Shown: piece after piece, positions 8,468 to 17,937 of the stretch | Numbering within the stretch: position 1 is the first letter of the stretch | Layout: each line of letters opens with the position of its first letter | Assembly (NCBI RefSeq): GCF_003049575.1 | Contig: NZ_PYWI01000022.1 | Location: 1 to 64,000 of the forward strand | Reading direction: 5' to 3' | Length of the DNA: 64,000 bases | From: Lysinibacillus parviboronicapiens | GTDB taxonomy: Bacteria > Bacillota > Bacilli > Bacillales_A > Planococcaceae | Translations under genes and position numbers: made by a program | The notes under the pieces: model-generated | Databases searched by the model: none | What the model was told of the DNA's origin: nothing | The model's input: the letters and a program-made list of their open reading frames with translations, nothing else

Positions 8468-8516
8468 ACCAATACTTGAAAATTAATGGGTGTTTACCGT
8501 TTAAGGATATAGTAAA

Positions 8517-8557
8517 AGTAAAAGGAATCTAGCCAATCCAGCTAGATTCCTTTTTTA
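8517..8557. terminator. Bidirectional terminator between zupT and mtnX
   Basis: Perfect stem GGAATCTAGC/GCTAGATTCC with a 7-base loop, followed by TTTTTT on the plus strand and a T-rich run on the minus strand. Confidence 0.85.
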
Positions 8558-9220
8558 AGCCTCTACAAGCTCTTTTATGGCTTCTAAGCAGTCATAGAAA
8601 GTTTCAAAGGGCTTGTGTGAAATATGTAAATCTTCACAACGCGTAATTAGATGATCCCGGGCAAGGACTAAATCAGCTTGTTTAGCTGCCTCAAAATCAG
8701 AGATTGAATCACCAATAACGATTTTGAAATGATCGTTGTGCGCAACTTTCCGCATGACTGTTGGCTTACAACAACCACAGCCTTGACTCTCATACTTGGC
8801 ACATTCCTCATCACAACTGTTTGGATAGATCAGTGTGATTTGCTTCTCTGAAAAATCCGCACTGTTACAATAAACACCTGAAAATGGACCGAACTTTTCT
8901 AGCATCGGCTCTATGAAAAAATCTACGCCGCCACTAACAACGTAAAATGGAATAGCATGTTCGTGTGCATAGTGAACAAATTCACCAAAGCCTTCACGAA
9001 TGACAGCTGTATCTAATAAATATTGAATAACATCGTCTTTTTGAGTAGTGGATAGTAGCTCAAACATAGCTGTGACACCTTCTTTAAAGGTAATCGTCTG
9101 TGCCATCATTGCTTTAGCAATTTTTTCTGATTCTTCTGGAACAAAATGTGTCATAAGGGAGACGATATTATCAGTTGCTGTGATAGTACCATCAAAATCA
9201 CAGAAAATAATTGGTTTCAA
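8555..9220 (-). CDS. mtnX: MtnX-like HAD phosphatase
   Basis: HAD hydrolase of 221 residues with motif I FCDFDGTIT (nucleophile Asp and second Asp), a Ser/Thr motif VVSGG, and motif III/IV IGDSISDFEAA. The cap includes a Cys-rich CGCCKP stretch typical of MtnX, which dephosphorylates 2-hydroxy-3-keto-5-methylthiopentenyl-1-phosphate in methionine salvage. TTG start at 9220 follows GGAGG. In B. subtilis mtnX lies with mtnW, mtnB and mtnD; here it is alone, downstream of thrB and a terminator, so a broader phosphatase role is possible. Confidence 0.75.
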   Translation of the reverse strand: MKPIIFCDFDGTITATDNIVSLMTHFVPEESEKIAKAMMAQTITFKEGVTAMFELLSTTQKDDVIQYLLDTAVIREGFGEFVHYAHEHAIPFYVVSGGVDFFIEPMLEKFGPFSGVYCNSADFSEKQITLIYPNSCDEECAKYESQGCGCCKPTVMRKVAHNDHFKIVIGDSISDFEAAKQADLVLARDHLITRCEDLHISHKPFETFYDCLEAIKELVEA

Positions 9221-9234
9221 AATATTTCCTCCTT

Positions 9235-9272
9235 CAAGAAAAAACGCCTACTGCTAGGGAGTAGACGTTTTA
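9235..9272 (-). terminator. Terminator of thrCB
   Basis: Stem AAAACG-CTACT with AGTAG-CGTTTT and one mismatch, followed on the minus strand by TTTTTT. Confidence 0.8.
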
Positions 9273-9274
9273 AA

Positions 9275-10168
9275 TCATATTACTTGTACACCATACTCAT
9301 CGGCTTTAGTTAGGATAATATGGTGTTCAGGAAATTTTACGGCCATTGCTGTAACAAAGTCTTCGGCAATAGTCGTGGGAATGATAGAAATCAGGGTCGG
9401 ACCTGCACCACTTAGCGCTGTACCGTATGCGCCATATACTTTGGCAGCCGCACGGATTTCTGCATATTGAGGTATTAATGTTGAGCGAAAAGGCTCATGG
9501 AATAAATCAGCTTCCATATAACGACCTGCACGTTCAAAATCGCGTGCCATTAATGAAGCTGCAAGCATATTTGCATTTGCCGATGCATGTACTGCATACG
9601 CTCGCTCAAATTGCTCTGGTAATACGGACCGAGATTCGCTTGTCTTTAGTTCAACATTAGGCACAAATACGACGAACGAAGCCTCAATATCGTTTACATG
9701 GAATGTATCTACAATACCGTTTTCATCCATCGAAGAGATTGTTAAACCGCCCAATACAGAGGCGGTTGCATTATCTGGATGTCCTTCAATTTGAGAAGAT
9801 AAATTCAATTTTTCTTGGACTGTTAACCCTAGTTCGCATATTTGGTTGGCAAGCTCGATACCTGCAACGATAACAGCAGCACTACTTCCCAAACCACGTG
9901 CTAATGGAAGTTCACTCGACAGTGCAACACGGCAAGAAGGAAGCTCCTTACCATATTGATCAGCAATCTTTTTTGCAATAACGTATAGTAAATGTTGTTC
10001 GAGCTCAAACTCACTAGGACCGTTATCATCAAGATGTATGATTTCCCAACTATCCTGTAGAGAAACATCTAGCTTTAAATAAAGAGACAAGCCAAGTCCG
10101 ATTGAGTCAAAGCCAGGGCCTAAATTGGCTGTGCTTCCAGGAACTGAGATTTGCCACTTTTTTCTCAT
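9275..10168 (-). CDS. thrB: Homoserine kinase
   Basis: GHMP kinase of 297 residues phosphorylating homoserine in threonine synthesis. N-terminal [19 protein letters not shown] and the ATP-binding [17 protein letters not shown] (about residues 90-105) are hallmark motifs; [14 protein letters not shown] near the C-terminus completes the fold. ATG overlaps the thrC stop as ATGA, giving coupled translation. The usual third gene hom (homoserine dehydrogenase) is not adjacent. Confidence 0.95.
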   Translation of the reverse strand: MRKKWQISVPGSTANLGPGFDSIGLGLSLYLKLDVSLQDSWEIIHLDDNGPSEFELEQHLLYVIAKKIADQYGKELPSCRVALSSELPLARGLGSSAAVIVAGIELANQICELGLTVQEKLNLSSQIEGHPDNATASVLGGLTISSMDENGIVDTFHVNDIEASFVVFVPNVELKTSESRSVLPEQFERAYAVHASANANMLAASLMARDFERAGRYMEADLFHEPFRSTLIPQYAEIRAAAKVYGAYGTALSGAGPTLISIIPTTIAEDFVTAMAVKFPEHHIILTKADEYGVQVI

Positions 10169-11217
10169 AGTACGCCCTCGATATATTTACGAATTTCTTC
10201 TTCATCATTTTTAAGAGATACAACATCCACTGTTGATACGTTCATGGCAGTGTCAGGATCTTTTAAGCCATTACCAGTAAAGACTGTGACAACTTTAGAG
10301 CCTTGTGCAATCTTGCCATTTTCAACTGATTTGATGACACCAGCTAATGATGCTGCTGATCCAGGCTCAACAAAGATTCCTTCAGTTCCAGCAATTAGTT
10401 TGTAAGCTGCTAAAATTTCTTCATCTGTTACAGAGTCAATAATGCCACCAGATTCATCACGTGCTGCTTCAGCATATTTCCAACTTGCAGGATTACCAAT
10501 ACGGATGGCTGTTGCTACTGTTTCTGGATTCGCAATAGGCTCTCCTTTTACAATCGCTGCAGCACCCTCAGCTTCGAATCCGTACATTTTTGGTAAGCCA
10601 GAGCTTTTCGCATCGTTATACTCTTTAAAGCCTTTCCAGTAAGCCGTAATATTCCCTGCGTTACCGACTGGAATGCATAGATAGTCTGGTGCAGCTCCTA
10701 AAGCGTCTACGATTTCAAATGAAGCCGTTTTTTGACCTTCGATACGGTAAGGATTCACTGAATTTACTAGTGCGACTGGTGTAGTTTCACTCACTTGGCG
10801 CACAATATTTAATGCGTCGTCAAAGTTACCGTCGATTTCAATAATTTTTGCCCCGTACATTGTTGCTTGTGCTAATTTACCAAGCGCAACTTTTCCTTTT
10901 GGAATAACAACAATTGATTGGATACCGGCACGCGTTGCATAAGCAGCAGCAGCGGCAGAAGTGTTACCAGTAGATGCGCAAATGACGCATTTGCTACCGT
11001 CTTCAATAGCTTTTGCGACTGCAAATACCATACCACGGTCTTTAAAAGAGCCAGTTGGATTTGCACCTTCAATTTTACCATAAAGCTCAATGCCAAGTTT
11101 TTTAGATAGATTGACTAAATGTATAAGAGGCGTATTGCCTTCGTTTAAAGTTAGTGCAGGTGTATTTTCTGTTACGGGTAAAAATTGTTTATATTCTTCA
11201 ATAAGGCCTTTCCACAT
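10165..11217 (-). CDS. thrC: Threonine synthase
   Basis: PLP enzyme of 350 residues converting phosphohomoserine to threonine. The PLP lysine is in [10 protein letters not shown] (about residue 61), and the phosphate-binding loop is [11 protein letters not shown]. This is the short class common in Bacillus. ATG at 11217 follows GGAG. It is the first gene of a two-gene thrCB operon; its promoter shares the 204-base interval with the divergent transporter gene at 11422. No T-box-like leader was seen. Confidence 0.95.
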   Translation of the reverse strand: MWKGLIEEYKQFLPVTENTPALTLNEGNTPLIHLVNLSKKLGIELYGKIEGANPTGSFKDRGMVFAVAKAIEDGSKCVICASTGNTSAAAAAYATRAGIQSIVVIPKGKVALGKLAQATMYGAKIIEIDGNFDDALNIVRQVSETTPVALVNSVNPYRIEGQKTASFEIVDALGAAPDYLCIPVGNAGNITAYWKGFKEYNDAKSSGLPKMYGFEAEGAAAIVKGEPIANPETVATAIRIGNPASWKYAEAARDESGGIIDSVTDEEILAAYKLIAGTEGIFVEPGSAASLAGVIKSVENGKIAQGSKVVTVFTGNGLKDPDTAMNVSTVDVVSLKNDEEEIRKYIEGVL

Positions 11218-11421
11218 AACGGTACGATCTCCTTTTGTTCTTATAGGAAGAACAGTTGTTTTTGTATAAAAGACATTTTAACGCAAATCGCCCTATGTTT
11301 TCAATAGCAATTCAGAAATTGTCTAAACAATTCGGTCATTTGAATTTTACTTGTCACTTATTTGAAACAACTGTATAGTAAACTCATGATGTAAAGTCAA
11401 TTGTAAAGACAGGTGATTAAA

Positions 11422-12654
11422 ATGACAACAAATACAGTAACAACTAATAAGCAGCCACAGCAGTCTATTTCGCGAAATAAGCTTTTGGGCGTAGCAGGTG
11501 TCGGTTGGCTTTTCGATGCAATGGACGTCGGGATATTATCATTCGTCATTGCAGCCTTAGCTGTAGATTGGGGTTTAAATTCTAGCCAAATGGGTTGGAT
11601 TGGAAGCGTAAACTCCATTGGTATGGCTGTTGGTGCACTCGTTTTCGGTGTTTTTGCCGATAAAGTAGGGCGCAAGAAAATATTTATGTGGACCCTTGTG
11701 TTATTTTCGATTGCAAGTGGTTTGTCTGCATTTACAACAACACTTGTTGCTTTTATGGCTTTACGTTTCTTAGTAGGTATGGGGCTTGGTGGAGAATTAC
11801 CAGTCGCATCGACACTTGTATCAGAGAGCGTAGAAGCGAAAGAACGTGGCAGAGTGGTCGTATTACTTGAAAGTTTCTGGGCTGCAGGATGGTTAATTGC
11901 TGCACTTATTTCTTATTTTGTCATACCTACATGGGGCTGGCGTGTAGCATTATTATTAACTGCAATACCTGCGGTGTATGCAATTTATCTTCGTTGGCAT
12001 TTACCAGATTCACCACAGTTTACAGTAAAGGTTGAATCTAAGAAACGGAGCATTCTCCAAAATATTCGTGATGTCTGGTCGAAAAAATATGCACGCGCTA
12101 CATTGATGTTATGGGTGTTATGGTTTACTGTTGTATTTTCATATTATGGAATGTTCTTATGGCTACCTAGCGTAATGGTTGGAAAAGGCTTTGACATGAT
12201 TACAAGCTTTAAATATGTCCTCATTATGACACTAGCTCAACTACCAGGCTATTTTACAGCAGCGTGGTTCATAGAAAAATTTGGTCGAAAGTTTGTACTT
12301 GTTTCCTATTTAATTGGGACAGCTGTAAGTGCTTTCATTTTTGGTAATGCAGAAACAATGGCAGTGCTACTAACATCAGGCATGTTTTTATCATTCTTTA
12401 ACTTAGGAGCATGGGGTGCGTTATATGCTTACACACCAGAACAGTATCCAGCTATTATTCGTGGCACAGGTGCTGGGATGGCCGCGGCAGTAGGACGAAT
12501 TGGTGGTATTTTTGGTCCCCTATTAGTTGGTTCACTGTTAACTGCTGGTTATGACATTGGCTTTATCTTTGCTATTTTCTGTGGAGCAATTATTATTGGT
12601 GTTATTGGCGTAATCTTGTTAGGCACTGAAACAAAACAAACAGAATTAGAATAA
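11422..12654 (+). CDS. MFS transporter, NiaP/YceI-like
   Basis: Major facilitator of 410 residues with 12 hydrophobic helices. The loop 2-3 motif is GVFADKVGRKKIF, and the N-terminal half has GWLFDAMDVGILSFV, like the sugar-porter-related NiaP/YceI group that includes niacin carriers. ATG 11422 is preferred, 6 bases after AGGTG; GTG at 11413 is the alternative. Substrate is inferred only from overall resemblance, and no niacin-regulator site was recognised. Confidence 0.8.
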   Translation: MTTNTVTTNKQPQQSISRNKLLGVAGVGWLFDAMDVGILSFVIAALAVDWGLNSSQMGWIGSVNSIGMAVGALVFGVFADKVGRKKIFMWTLVLFSIASGLSAFTTTLVAFMALRFLVGMGLGGELPVASTLVSESVEAKERGRVVVLLESFWAAGWLIAALISYFVIPTWGWRVALLLTAIPAVYAIYLRWHLPDSPQFTVKVESKKRSILQNIRDVWSKKYARATLMLWVLWFTVVFSYYGMFLWLPSVMVGKGFDMITSFKYVLIMTLAQLPGYFTAAWFIEKFGRKFVLVSYLIGTAVSAFIFGNAETMAVLLTSGMFLSFFNLGAWGALYAYTPEQYPAIIRGTGAGMAAAVGRIGGIFGPLLVGSLLTAGYDIGFIFAIFCGAIIIGVIGVILLGTETKQTELE

Positions 12655-12668
12655 CAAAAAGATAGTAA

Positions 12669-12703
12669 TGTCTTGAATTCACTAAGAATTCAAGACATTT
12701 TTT
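12669..12703 (+). terminator. Terminator after MFS gene
   Basis: Perfect 12-bp stem TGTCTTGAATTC/GAATTCAAGACA with loop ACTAA, then TTTTTT. Confidence 0.9.
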
Positions 12704-13028
12704 ATACATAATTTGCTTTATGAATACATAAAAATAAACTTTTATTAATTAATATACACCTTTGTTGTAAATCTGTTAAAATGAAAAATCAGTATAAACT
12801 TTCACCCTAGGAACTAAGTTGATAAAGAAACTATGGATAATGAAAATATAGCGAATTTATGTCATTTTATTACGAACTACTGTATTAGTGATTTAAAGCA
12901 TTAAAGATTTTTCTGAAAAGTCATTGTATTCAAATAGCAATCATGATACTGTATTTTTAATCGAATTTAGAGTCAGTAGGGAACAATCTCCATTCGTGAT
13001 AATTTCTTTGAAAGAAAGGTTGTTAGGA

Positions 13029-13895
13029 ATGAGTATAAATGAACATATAAAAAGAAAGTTTGTAAGATTGTCAAAGGGGCAACGTAAGGTTGCACAGTTT
13101 GTAACAGATAATCCGACAGTCGTTATTGCCAATGGTGCGGCTGAAGTTGGTAGACAGGCTAATGTGAGTGAATCAACAGTGATCCGTTTTTGTTATGCCA
13201 TGGATTTGTCAGGTTATGTGGAGCTGCAAGAGGAAATTAGAAGTTACTTAATGTCTCAAAATGAGGGAACTCATCTTACTGCTACATATCCATCCAATAA
13301 ACAAAAGAATTCAAGCTTTAGTAAGGTCATGCAACGTGATATACAAAATATTCAAGATACCATTCATCTTATTAACGATAATATGCTTCAGAAAAGTTCA
13401 AAATGGATGCATGAAGCTGATACTATTTACATACTGGGTGCGCGTCAATCTGCTTCTATTGCAAACTGGTTATCCTATACGTTGAAAACCTTACGACCGA
13501 ATGTTAAACAACTACGTACAGATTCAGAAGATATTGTGCAACAAATTAACAGTATGGGTGAGTGCACGACGTTAATCGTCTTTTCGTGTGATAAGCATAC
13601 GAATGATGTAAAAACAATTGTTGAAATTGCAAAAATGAAAAAAGTAAGAATTATTGTCATTACCGGATCAGCATTGTCACCAATAAGAGATTATGCAAGT
13701 GCACTATTTGCACTTGGCATGAAGAATCAATCTTCACTCGACGTTGTGCCAGTTCTGTTTTCGTTTATGCATGCATTGATAGAGGAAATGATTAGTCACG
13801 ATAAAGAACAATATACGCAGCATCAGCAATCATATGAACAAGTAGAGAATAATTTATTATTCCTAGATGCTGCAAGAGAAAAGCAAGTGTTTTGA
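13029..13895 (+). CDS. RpiR/MurR-family transcriptional regulator
   Basis: Regulator of 288 residues: N-terminal HTH_6 domain (ANVSESTVIRFCYAMDLSGY), then a SIS sugar-phosphate-binding domain (IYILGARQSASIANW, TTLIVFSCDKHTNDV). Such proteins respond to phosphosugars. ATG 13029 is chosen by comparison with family starts; a further 35 codons are open upstream but lack a ribosome site. No sugar operon is adjacent, so the target is unknown. Confidence 0.85.
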   Translation: MSINEHIKRKFVRLSKGQRKVAQFVTDNPTVVIANGAAEVGRQANVSESTVIRFCYAMDLSGYVELQEEIRSYLMSQNEGTHLTATYPSNKQKNSSFSKVMQRDIQNIQDTIHLINDNMLQKSSKWMHEADTIYILGARQSASIANWLSYTLKTLRPNVKQLRTDSEDIVQQINSMGECTTLIVFSCDKHTNDVKTIVEIAKMKKVRIIVITGSALSPIRDYASALFALGMKNQSSLDVVPVLFSFMHALIEEMISHDKEQYTQHQQSYEQVENNLLFLDAAREKQVF

Positions 13896-13904
13896 TAGCG
13901 TATT

Positions 13905-13950
13905 ACGCATAGTTTAAGTAGCATTTACTTTTCTGTGCGTTTTTTGCTTT
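13905..13950 (+). terminator. Probable terminator after RpiR-type gene
   Basis: ACGCA-AG pairs with CT-TGCGT across a 20-base loop, followed by TTTTTTGCTTTT. Confidence 0.6.
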
Positions 13951-14161
13951 TAAAATGTAGATTTATTAGAGGAGTTGGGCCTATGCTTAAGCAGTAATTT
14001 AGAGCATGTCTTTGCAATTTTTTTAACGATAAAAGAAAAACAATATGTGATATTCCTAATCGTTATTCGCGACAGAAGCATATGTATGTGTAGCGTAAGT
14101 GAAACGATTTAAGCAAGACCCCGCCGGCACTTCAGACCTTTGGAGACTTGCGACAAAATGT

Positions 14162-14965
14162 TTATAACATCTTACTCATAATATGTTCATTGAAAAAAGT
14201 GTTGTTTAGTTTAATAGCATTTTGGCGGGTGCCTTCATGTTGAAAATTAAACTTCTTAAAAAGATTGATGGCAACGTCATTGTGTTCCATAACAGATAAT
14301 TCTAAGCGTGATATATCTCTCTGTGTTGACCATTTTTCGATTGCTTTCATTAGTGATGCGCCGATGCCCTTTTGTTGATGCTCGTCCTTGACTGCCAGAC
14401 GAACAGAAGCAACATGTTTGGCTTTAGAATGTTTACTGCCGTGAATAACGGCATAACCCGCAAATAGACCATTTAAAACGCACAACAAAATAGTGCGGTT
14501 TTTTAGTTGCTTCCAATAAGCTAAATTTTTACGAAGCTGCTGTACTGTCAAATCTAACTCATTGTGCTCATTATACATAAAGTCAGTTTGCTGGAAGATT
14601 TCTTCTTGTAACAGAATAAATGCTCTAGCGTCAGACGCTTCAATTGTTCTGATTATGTATGCAGAAGGATTTTCATTATTTTCAGAAATATCGCTTGATG
14701 AGGCTTTCGCTTGATTGCGAGAGAAAGTGACACTTGTACCGAGCTTGACATCAATGACATAATATCCTGCATTTGTCCATGATAAATAATGAGTGAGGGG
14801 AGGCTTTGTTTTTTTCCACCAGCTCTTATTTAAATAAGCAGCATTCGGTAAGGCTTGCCCCATAATGTTTTCTAGTGCGTTAAAGGATAAAGTAATGTCT
14901 TGTTGCGAAGCTACTTCAAAATAGCTTGCTAAAGGAATATACTTTTTTTCCATCTTCTTCGTCAT
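14162..14965 (-). CDS. DUF7662-like domain fused to GNAT acetyltransferase
   Basis: Product of 267 residues. The N-terminal ~85 residues contain YIPLASYF, the ITLSFNALENIMGQALP-type stretch, a WW pair (KSWWKK), an aromatic HYLSWTNAGYYV and VTFSR. This is the pattern I associate with DUF7662, a domain of unknown function; that name is from memory. Residues about 115-265 are a GNAT fold with VRLAVKDEHQQKGIGASLM as the acetyl-CoA loop and NVAIN/F-type motif MEHNDVAINLFKKFNF. ATG 14965 follows GGGG by 6 bases; ATG 14977 is an alternative. Substrate unknown. It stands alone between two intergenic regions. Confidence 0.75.
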   Translation of the reverse strand: MTKKMEKKYIPLASYFEVASQQDITLSFNALENIMGQALPNAAYLNKSWWKKTKPPLTHYLSWTNAGYYVIDVKLGTSVTFSRNQAKASSSDISENNENPSAYIIRTIEASDARAFILLQEEIFQQTDFMYNEHNELDLTVQQLRKNLAYWKQLKNRTILLCVLNGLFAGYAVIHGSKHSKAKHVASVRLAVKDEHQQKGIGASLMKAIEKWSTQRDISRLELSVMEHNDVAINLFKKFNFQHEGTRQNAIKLNNTFFNEHIMSKML

Positions 14966-14977
14966 TGTAATCCCCAT

Positions 14978-15309
14978 TTCCTGTATTTCCTAACATATAG
15001 ACTACATGATGATAGCATAAAATTATGGTTTCTTGAATAATAAAACGCAACTATATATCTATTTGAGTGAAGTAATTTCAATATAAAATCAGTTTTCAAT
15101 ATTAAATGTTAAATAAAGGATGGTAAAAAATAGCTAAACAATTAAAAAGAAAGAAATACTAAAGTTTAGTATCTCTTCATAACGGATTAAGATAAGCTAA
15201 TATACATATGGAAAAACACGATTAAAGTTCTACTTTATATAATTTTATTTTAAAAGGTATGATAGAATAAAAATAAAATTGGTATCGCCATTTAGGAGGA
15301 ATATTTTCA
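14978..15309. other. Intergenic region upstream of ppaC
   Basis: 332 bases with divergent promoter sequence and a perfect 17-base odd palindrome ATACTAAAGTTTAGTAT at 15156-15172. No coding region is supported. Confidence 0.4.
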
Positions 15310-16236
15310 ATGAGTAAAGTTTTAGTTTTTGGCCATAAAAATCCAGATACAGACACAATTACATCTGCTATTGTATATGCATATTTAAAACAACAAATTG
15401 GTGAGAATGCTGAGGCTGTACGTCTTGGTGAATTGAACAACGAAACACAATTTGCATTAGACAAATTCGGCTTTGCAGCACCACGATTCATCACATCCGT
15501 AGTAGGAGAAGCGGAAAAGGTAATTCTTGTAGACCACAATGAGTTCCAACAATCAGCGGACGGTATTGATGAAGTACAAATTACAGAAGTCATTGACCAC
15601 CATCGTATTGCAAACTTCCAAACAGCCGATCCCCTATACTACCGTGCAGAGCCAGTTGGTTGTACAGCAACAATCTTAAATAAAATTTTCAAAGAAAATA
15701 GCGTAGAGGTACCTGCAAACATTGCAGGCTTAATGCTTTCAGCAATTATTTCAGATACACTTTTATTCAAATCACCTACATGCACAGAGCAGGACGTGAA
15801 AGCTGGTGAAGAGCTAGCGAACATTGCAGGTGTAAATGTTGCAGAATATGGTTTAGCAATGCTTAAAGCGGGCGCAGACCTTTCAGATAAGTCATTAGAA
15901 GATCTTTTATCTCTAGACGCAAAAGAGTTCCAATTTGGTGAATATAAATCAGTAGTTGCGCAAGTAAACGCTGTTGATGTTGAGGATGTGCTTGGACGTC
16001 AAGAAGAGTTAGAAATTTTATTAAACAAGAATGTTGCTGAAAATGGTTTAGATTTATTCTTCTTTGTTGTGACGGATATTTTAAACAATGATTCAACAGC
16101 GGTAGCGATTGGGCAAGTGGCAGAAGCTGCAGCAAAAGGTTTTGGGGCAGAGCTTGTGAATAATCGTGTTATACTACCGGGTGTTGTATCCCGTAAAAAA
16201 CAAATCGTGCCAGTATTAACAGACGCATTGAAATAA
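15310..16236 (+). CDS. ppaC: Manganese-dependent inorganic pyrophosphatase (family II)
   Basis: DHH-family enzyme of 308 residues hydrolysing pyrophosphate in the cytoplasm. Metal ligands appear in [11 protein letters not shown] (His9, Asp13, Asp15), VDHNEFQQ and [10 protein letters not shown] (the DHH motif), and the C-terminal DHHA2 domain ends with SRKKQIVP, the substrate-binding loop. ATG follows AGGAGGAA. The length equals the B. subtilis enzyme. This is the obvious general pyrophosphatase of the window. Confidence 0.96.
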   Translation: MSKVLVFGHKNPDTDTITSAIVYAYLKQQIGENAEAVRLGELNNETQFALDKFGFAAPRFITSVVGEAEKVILVDHNEFQQSADGIDEVQITEVIDHHRIANFQTADPLYYRAEPVGCTATILNKIFKENSVEVPANIAGLMLSAIISDTLLFKSPTCTEQDVKAGEELANIAGVNVAEYGLAMLKAGADLSDKSLEDLLSLDAKEFQFGEYKSVVAQVNAVDVEDVLGRQEELEILLNKNVAENGLDLFFFVVTDILNNDSTAVAIGQVAEAAAKGFGAELVNNRVILPGVVSRKKQIVPVLTDALK

Positions 16237-16387
16237 TCAAAAAGGGTTGTCCGATAAGTCAAAAGTAAGAAATTTTGATAGTAATATTGATTGAAAACAA
16301 GCGATTTTAGCCAGCCGCTACGCTTTCGATACACGCTTTTGATACAGAAAAGTGCTGCTGTCGCTTCGTTATGCTTCGCTTTCGCGC

Positions 16388-16430
16388 AGAAAAGGGGTGT
16401 CTCAATTGACTTTTGAGATACCCCTTTTGG
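16388..16430. terminator. Bidirectional terminator between ppaC and the Rieske oxidoreductase gene
   Basis: Long stem AAAAGGGGT-TCTCAA with TTGAGA-ACCCCTTTT, one mismatch, T-runs on both sides. It lies about 150 bases after the ppaC stop. Confidence 0.85.
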
Positions 16431-17810
16431 CTATTCTAGCTTTAATGGGAAGACAGCAGGCCCCTCAAGGACTTCCCCTTGGACATTAAAGCGGGAGCCA
16501 TGACAAGGGCAATCCCATGTTTCATCTGCGTCATTCCATTTTGTTTTACAGCCTAAATGTGTACAGGTTGGTGCGTTAGCGTGCTTGACATAACCTGTTA
16601 CAAATTCCTTTGCTACGAAACCTCCAACTTTTAACATTTGCATAAACTGAGCACCAAATTTCGTACGTGTAGGTGCATAAAGTGCAGTTGCGCCATCTTC
16701 AGCCTTTGCTCCCGTAATAAGTGAAGATAATAAATCTCCCGCCACAAAGGAATTGGAGATTCCCCATTTTCTATAACCAGTCGCGATAAAGACATTTGGT
16801 GTGGAGTGCGAAATGTTGCCAACGTAAGGCACCATATCTGGCGTTTCAATATCCTGTGCTGACCATCTAAAAAGAGGTTCTTGTTCAAAATGCTCTTTCA
16901 TTTCATTTTGTATAGCGTCGTAAAAAGGCTCGGTATTTGTTGTTTGGCCAGCGGTGTGATTAGCGCCTCCAAGCAATATATAGTGTTCATCGTTAATAGT
17001 TGTAGTGCGAATAGAACGTGAAGGAAAATCGACCGATAAATATTGACCATGGAAAGTGTCTGAAATTTTGCTAGCGACCATGTAAGAGCGACTATTTGAG
17101 AGCTTAAATAGTTGTAGACCTTTGAAGGCTTCAATTGGATAGTGCGTACCTAAAATAAGCTTATTATATTGAACCGACATATTATTTTCGGTATGTAAAT
17201 CATTTTGTGCTAGGCGTAATTGTTGGACGCGTGTGTTGGCATACAATCTTGCACCCATTGATAATGCCTTCTTTACTAAAAAGTTACAAACGGACACAGG
17301 ATTTATTTGTGCTTGGTGCGACATGCTCAATGCTTTTGTAATAGCGAAGGGTAGCTCTGTTTCTGAGGTGATTTTAGCCTTAATGTTTAATACTTTATAG
17401 GCATTCCACTCATTTAATAATTGTTTATAGCCTTCCTTCGTTTGACAATAAAGCATTGAATCAACTTGTTGGATGGATTCCTTAGGGAGTAACTGTAATG
17501 TTTTTTCAACAGCAAGTTGATTAAGTTGATAATAGAGCCGCGCCTCTTCTACAGAAAGCTTTTCCATAATATTGGCGTATAATAAGCCATGCTGTGCTGT
17601 TAGTTTGCCTGTTGAATGTCCAGTCGTACCATGACTGATGTGGGTGTTTGCTTCAAGCAGTACCACATCTACACCTGCTTTTGCTAAGACATAGGCAGTA
17701 TATAGTCCAGTCAAACCTCCACCAATAATACAAACATCACACGTAGTAGAATCAGTAAGAGATGGCAGGGAAACAGACTCGCTCGTTGCAAGCCAAAGAG
17801 ATTGTGTCAT
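16431..17810 (-). CDS. FAD oxidoreductase with C-terminal Rieske domain (YhfW-like)
   Basis: Product of 459 residues. The N-terminal DAO-type FAD fold begins CDVCIIGGGLTGLYTAYVLA. The C-terminal ~50 residues form a Rieske [2Fe-2S] domain with C416-x-H418 and C434-x-x-H437 (CTHLGC and CPCHGSRF), the ligand spacing expected. This domain order is that of B. subtilis YhfW, whose electron partner and substrate are unknown. ATG 17810 follows GAGGGTTATGT. It is transcribed away from the FrnE-like gene. Confidence 0.88.
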   Translation of the reverse strand: MTQSLWLATSESVSLPSLTDSTTCDVCIIGGGLTGLYTAYVLAKAGVDVVLLEANTHISHGTTGHSTGKLTAQHGLLYANIMEKLSVEEARLYYQLNQLAVEKTLQLLPKESIQQVDSMLYCQTKEGYKQLLNEWNAYKVLNIKAKITSETELPFAITKALSMSHQAQINPVSVCNFLVKKALSMGARLYANTRVQQLRLAQNDLHTENNMSVQYNKLILGTHYPIEAFKGLQLFKLSNSRSYMVASKISDTFHGQYLSVDFPSRSIRTTTINDEHYILLGGANHTAGQTTNTEPFYDAIQNEMKEHFEQEPLFRWSAQDIETPDMVPYVGNISHSTPNVFIATGYRKWGISNSFVAGDLLSSLITGAKAEDGATALYAPTRTKFGAQFMQMLKVGGFVAKEFVTGYVKHANAPTCTHLGCKTKWNDADETWDCPCHGSRFNVQGEVLEGPAVFPLKLE

Positions 17811-17937
17811 ACATAACCCTCACATTGTTTTTACGCTCAGTATGGAGATTGATTTGAAAATTTATGCAATGAAGCAGAAAAATTGCTTAGAACTGTGCAC
17901 TGTCTATACAATGTTTACAAAAGGAGGAGGTATATTT

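Noticed and set aside
11218-11421. Amino-acid-responsive leader before thrC
   Set aside because: No T-box motif, leader peptide or attenuator stem was seen in this interval.
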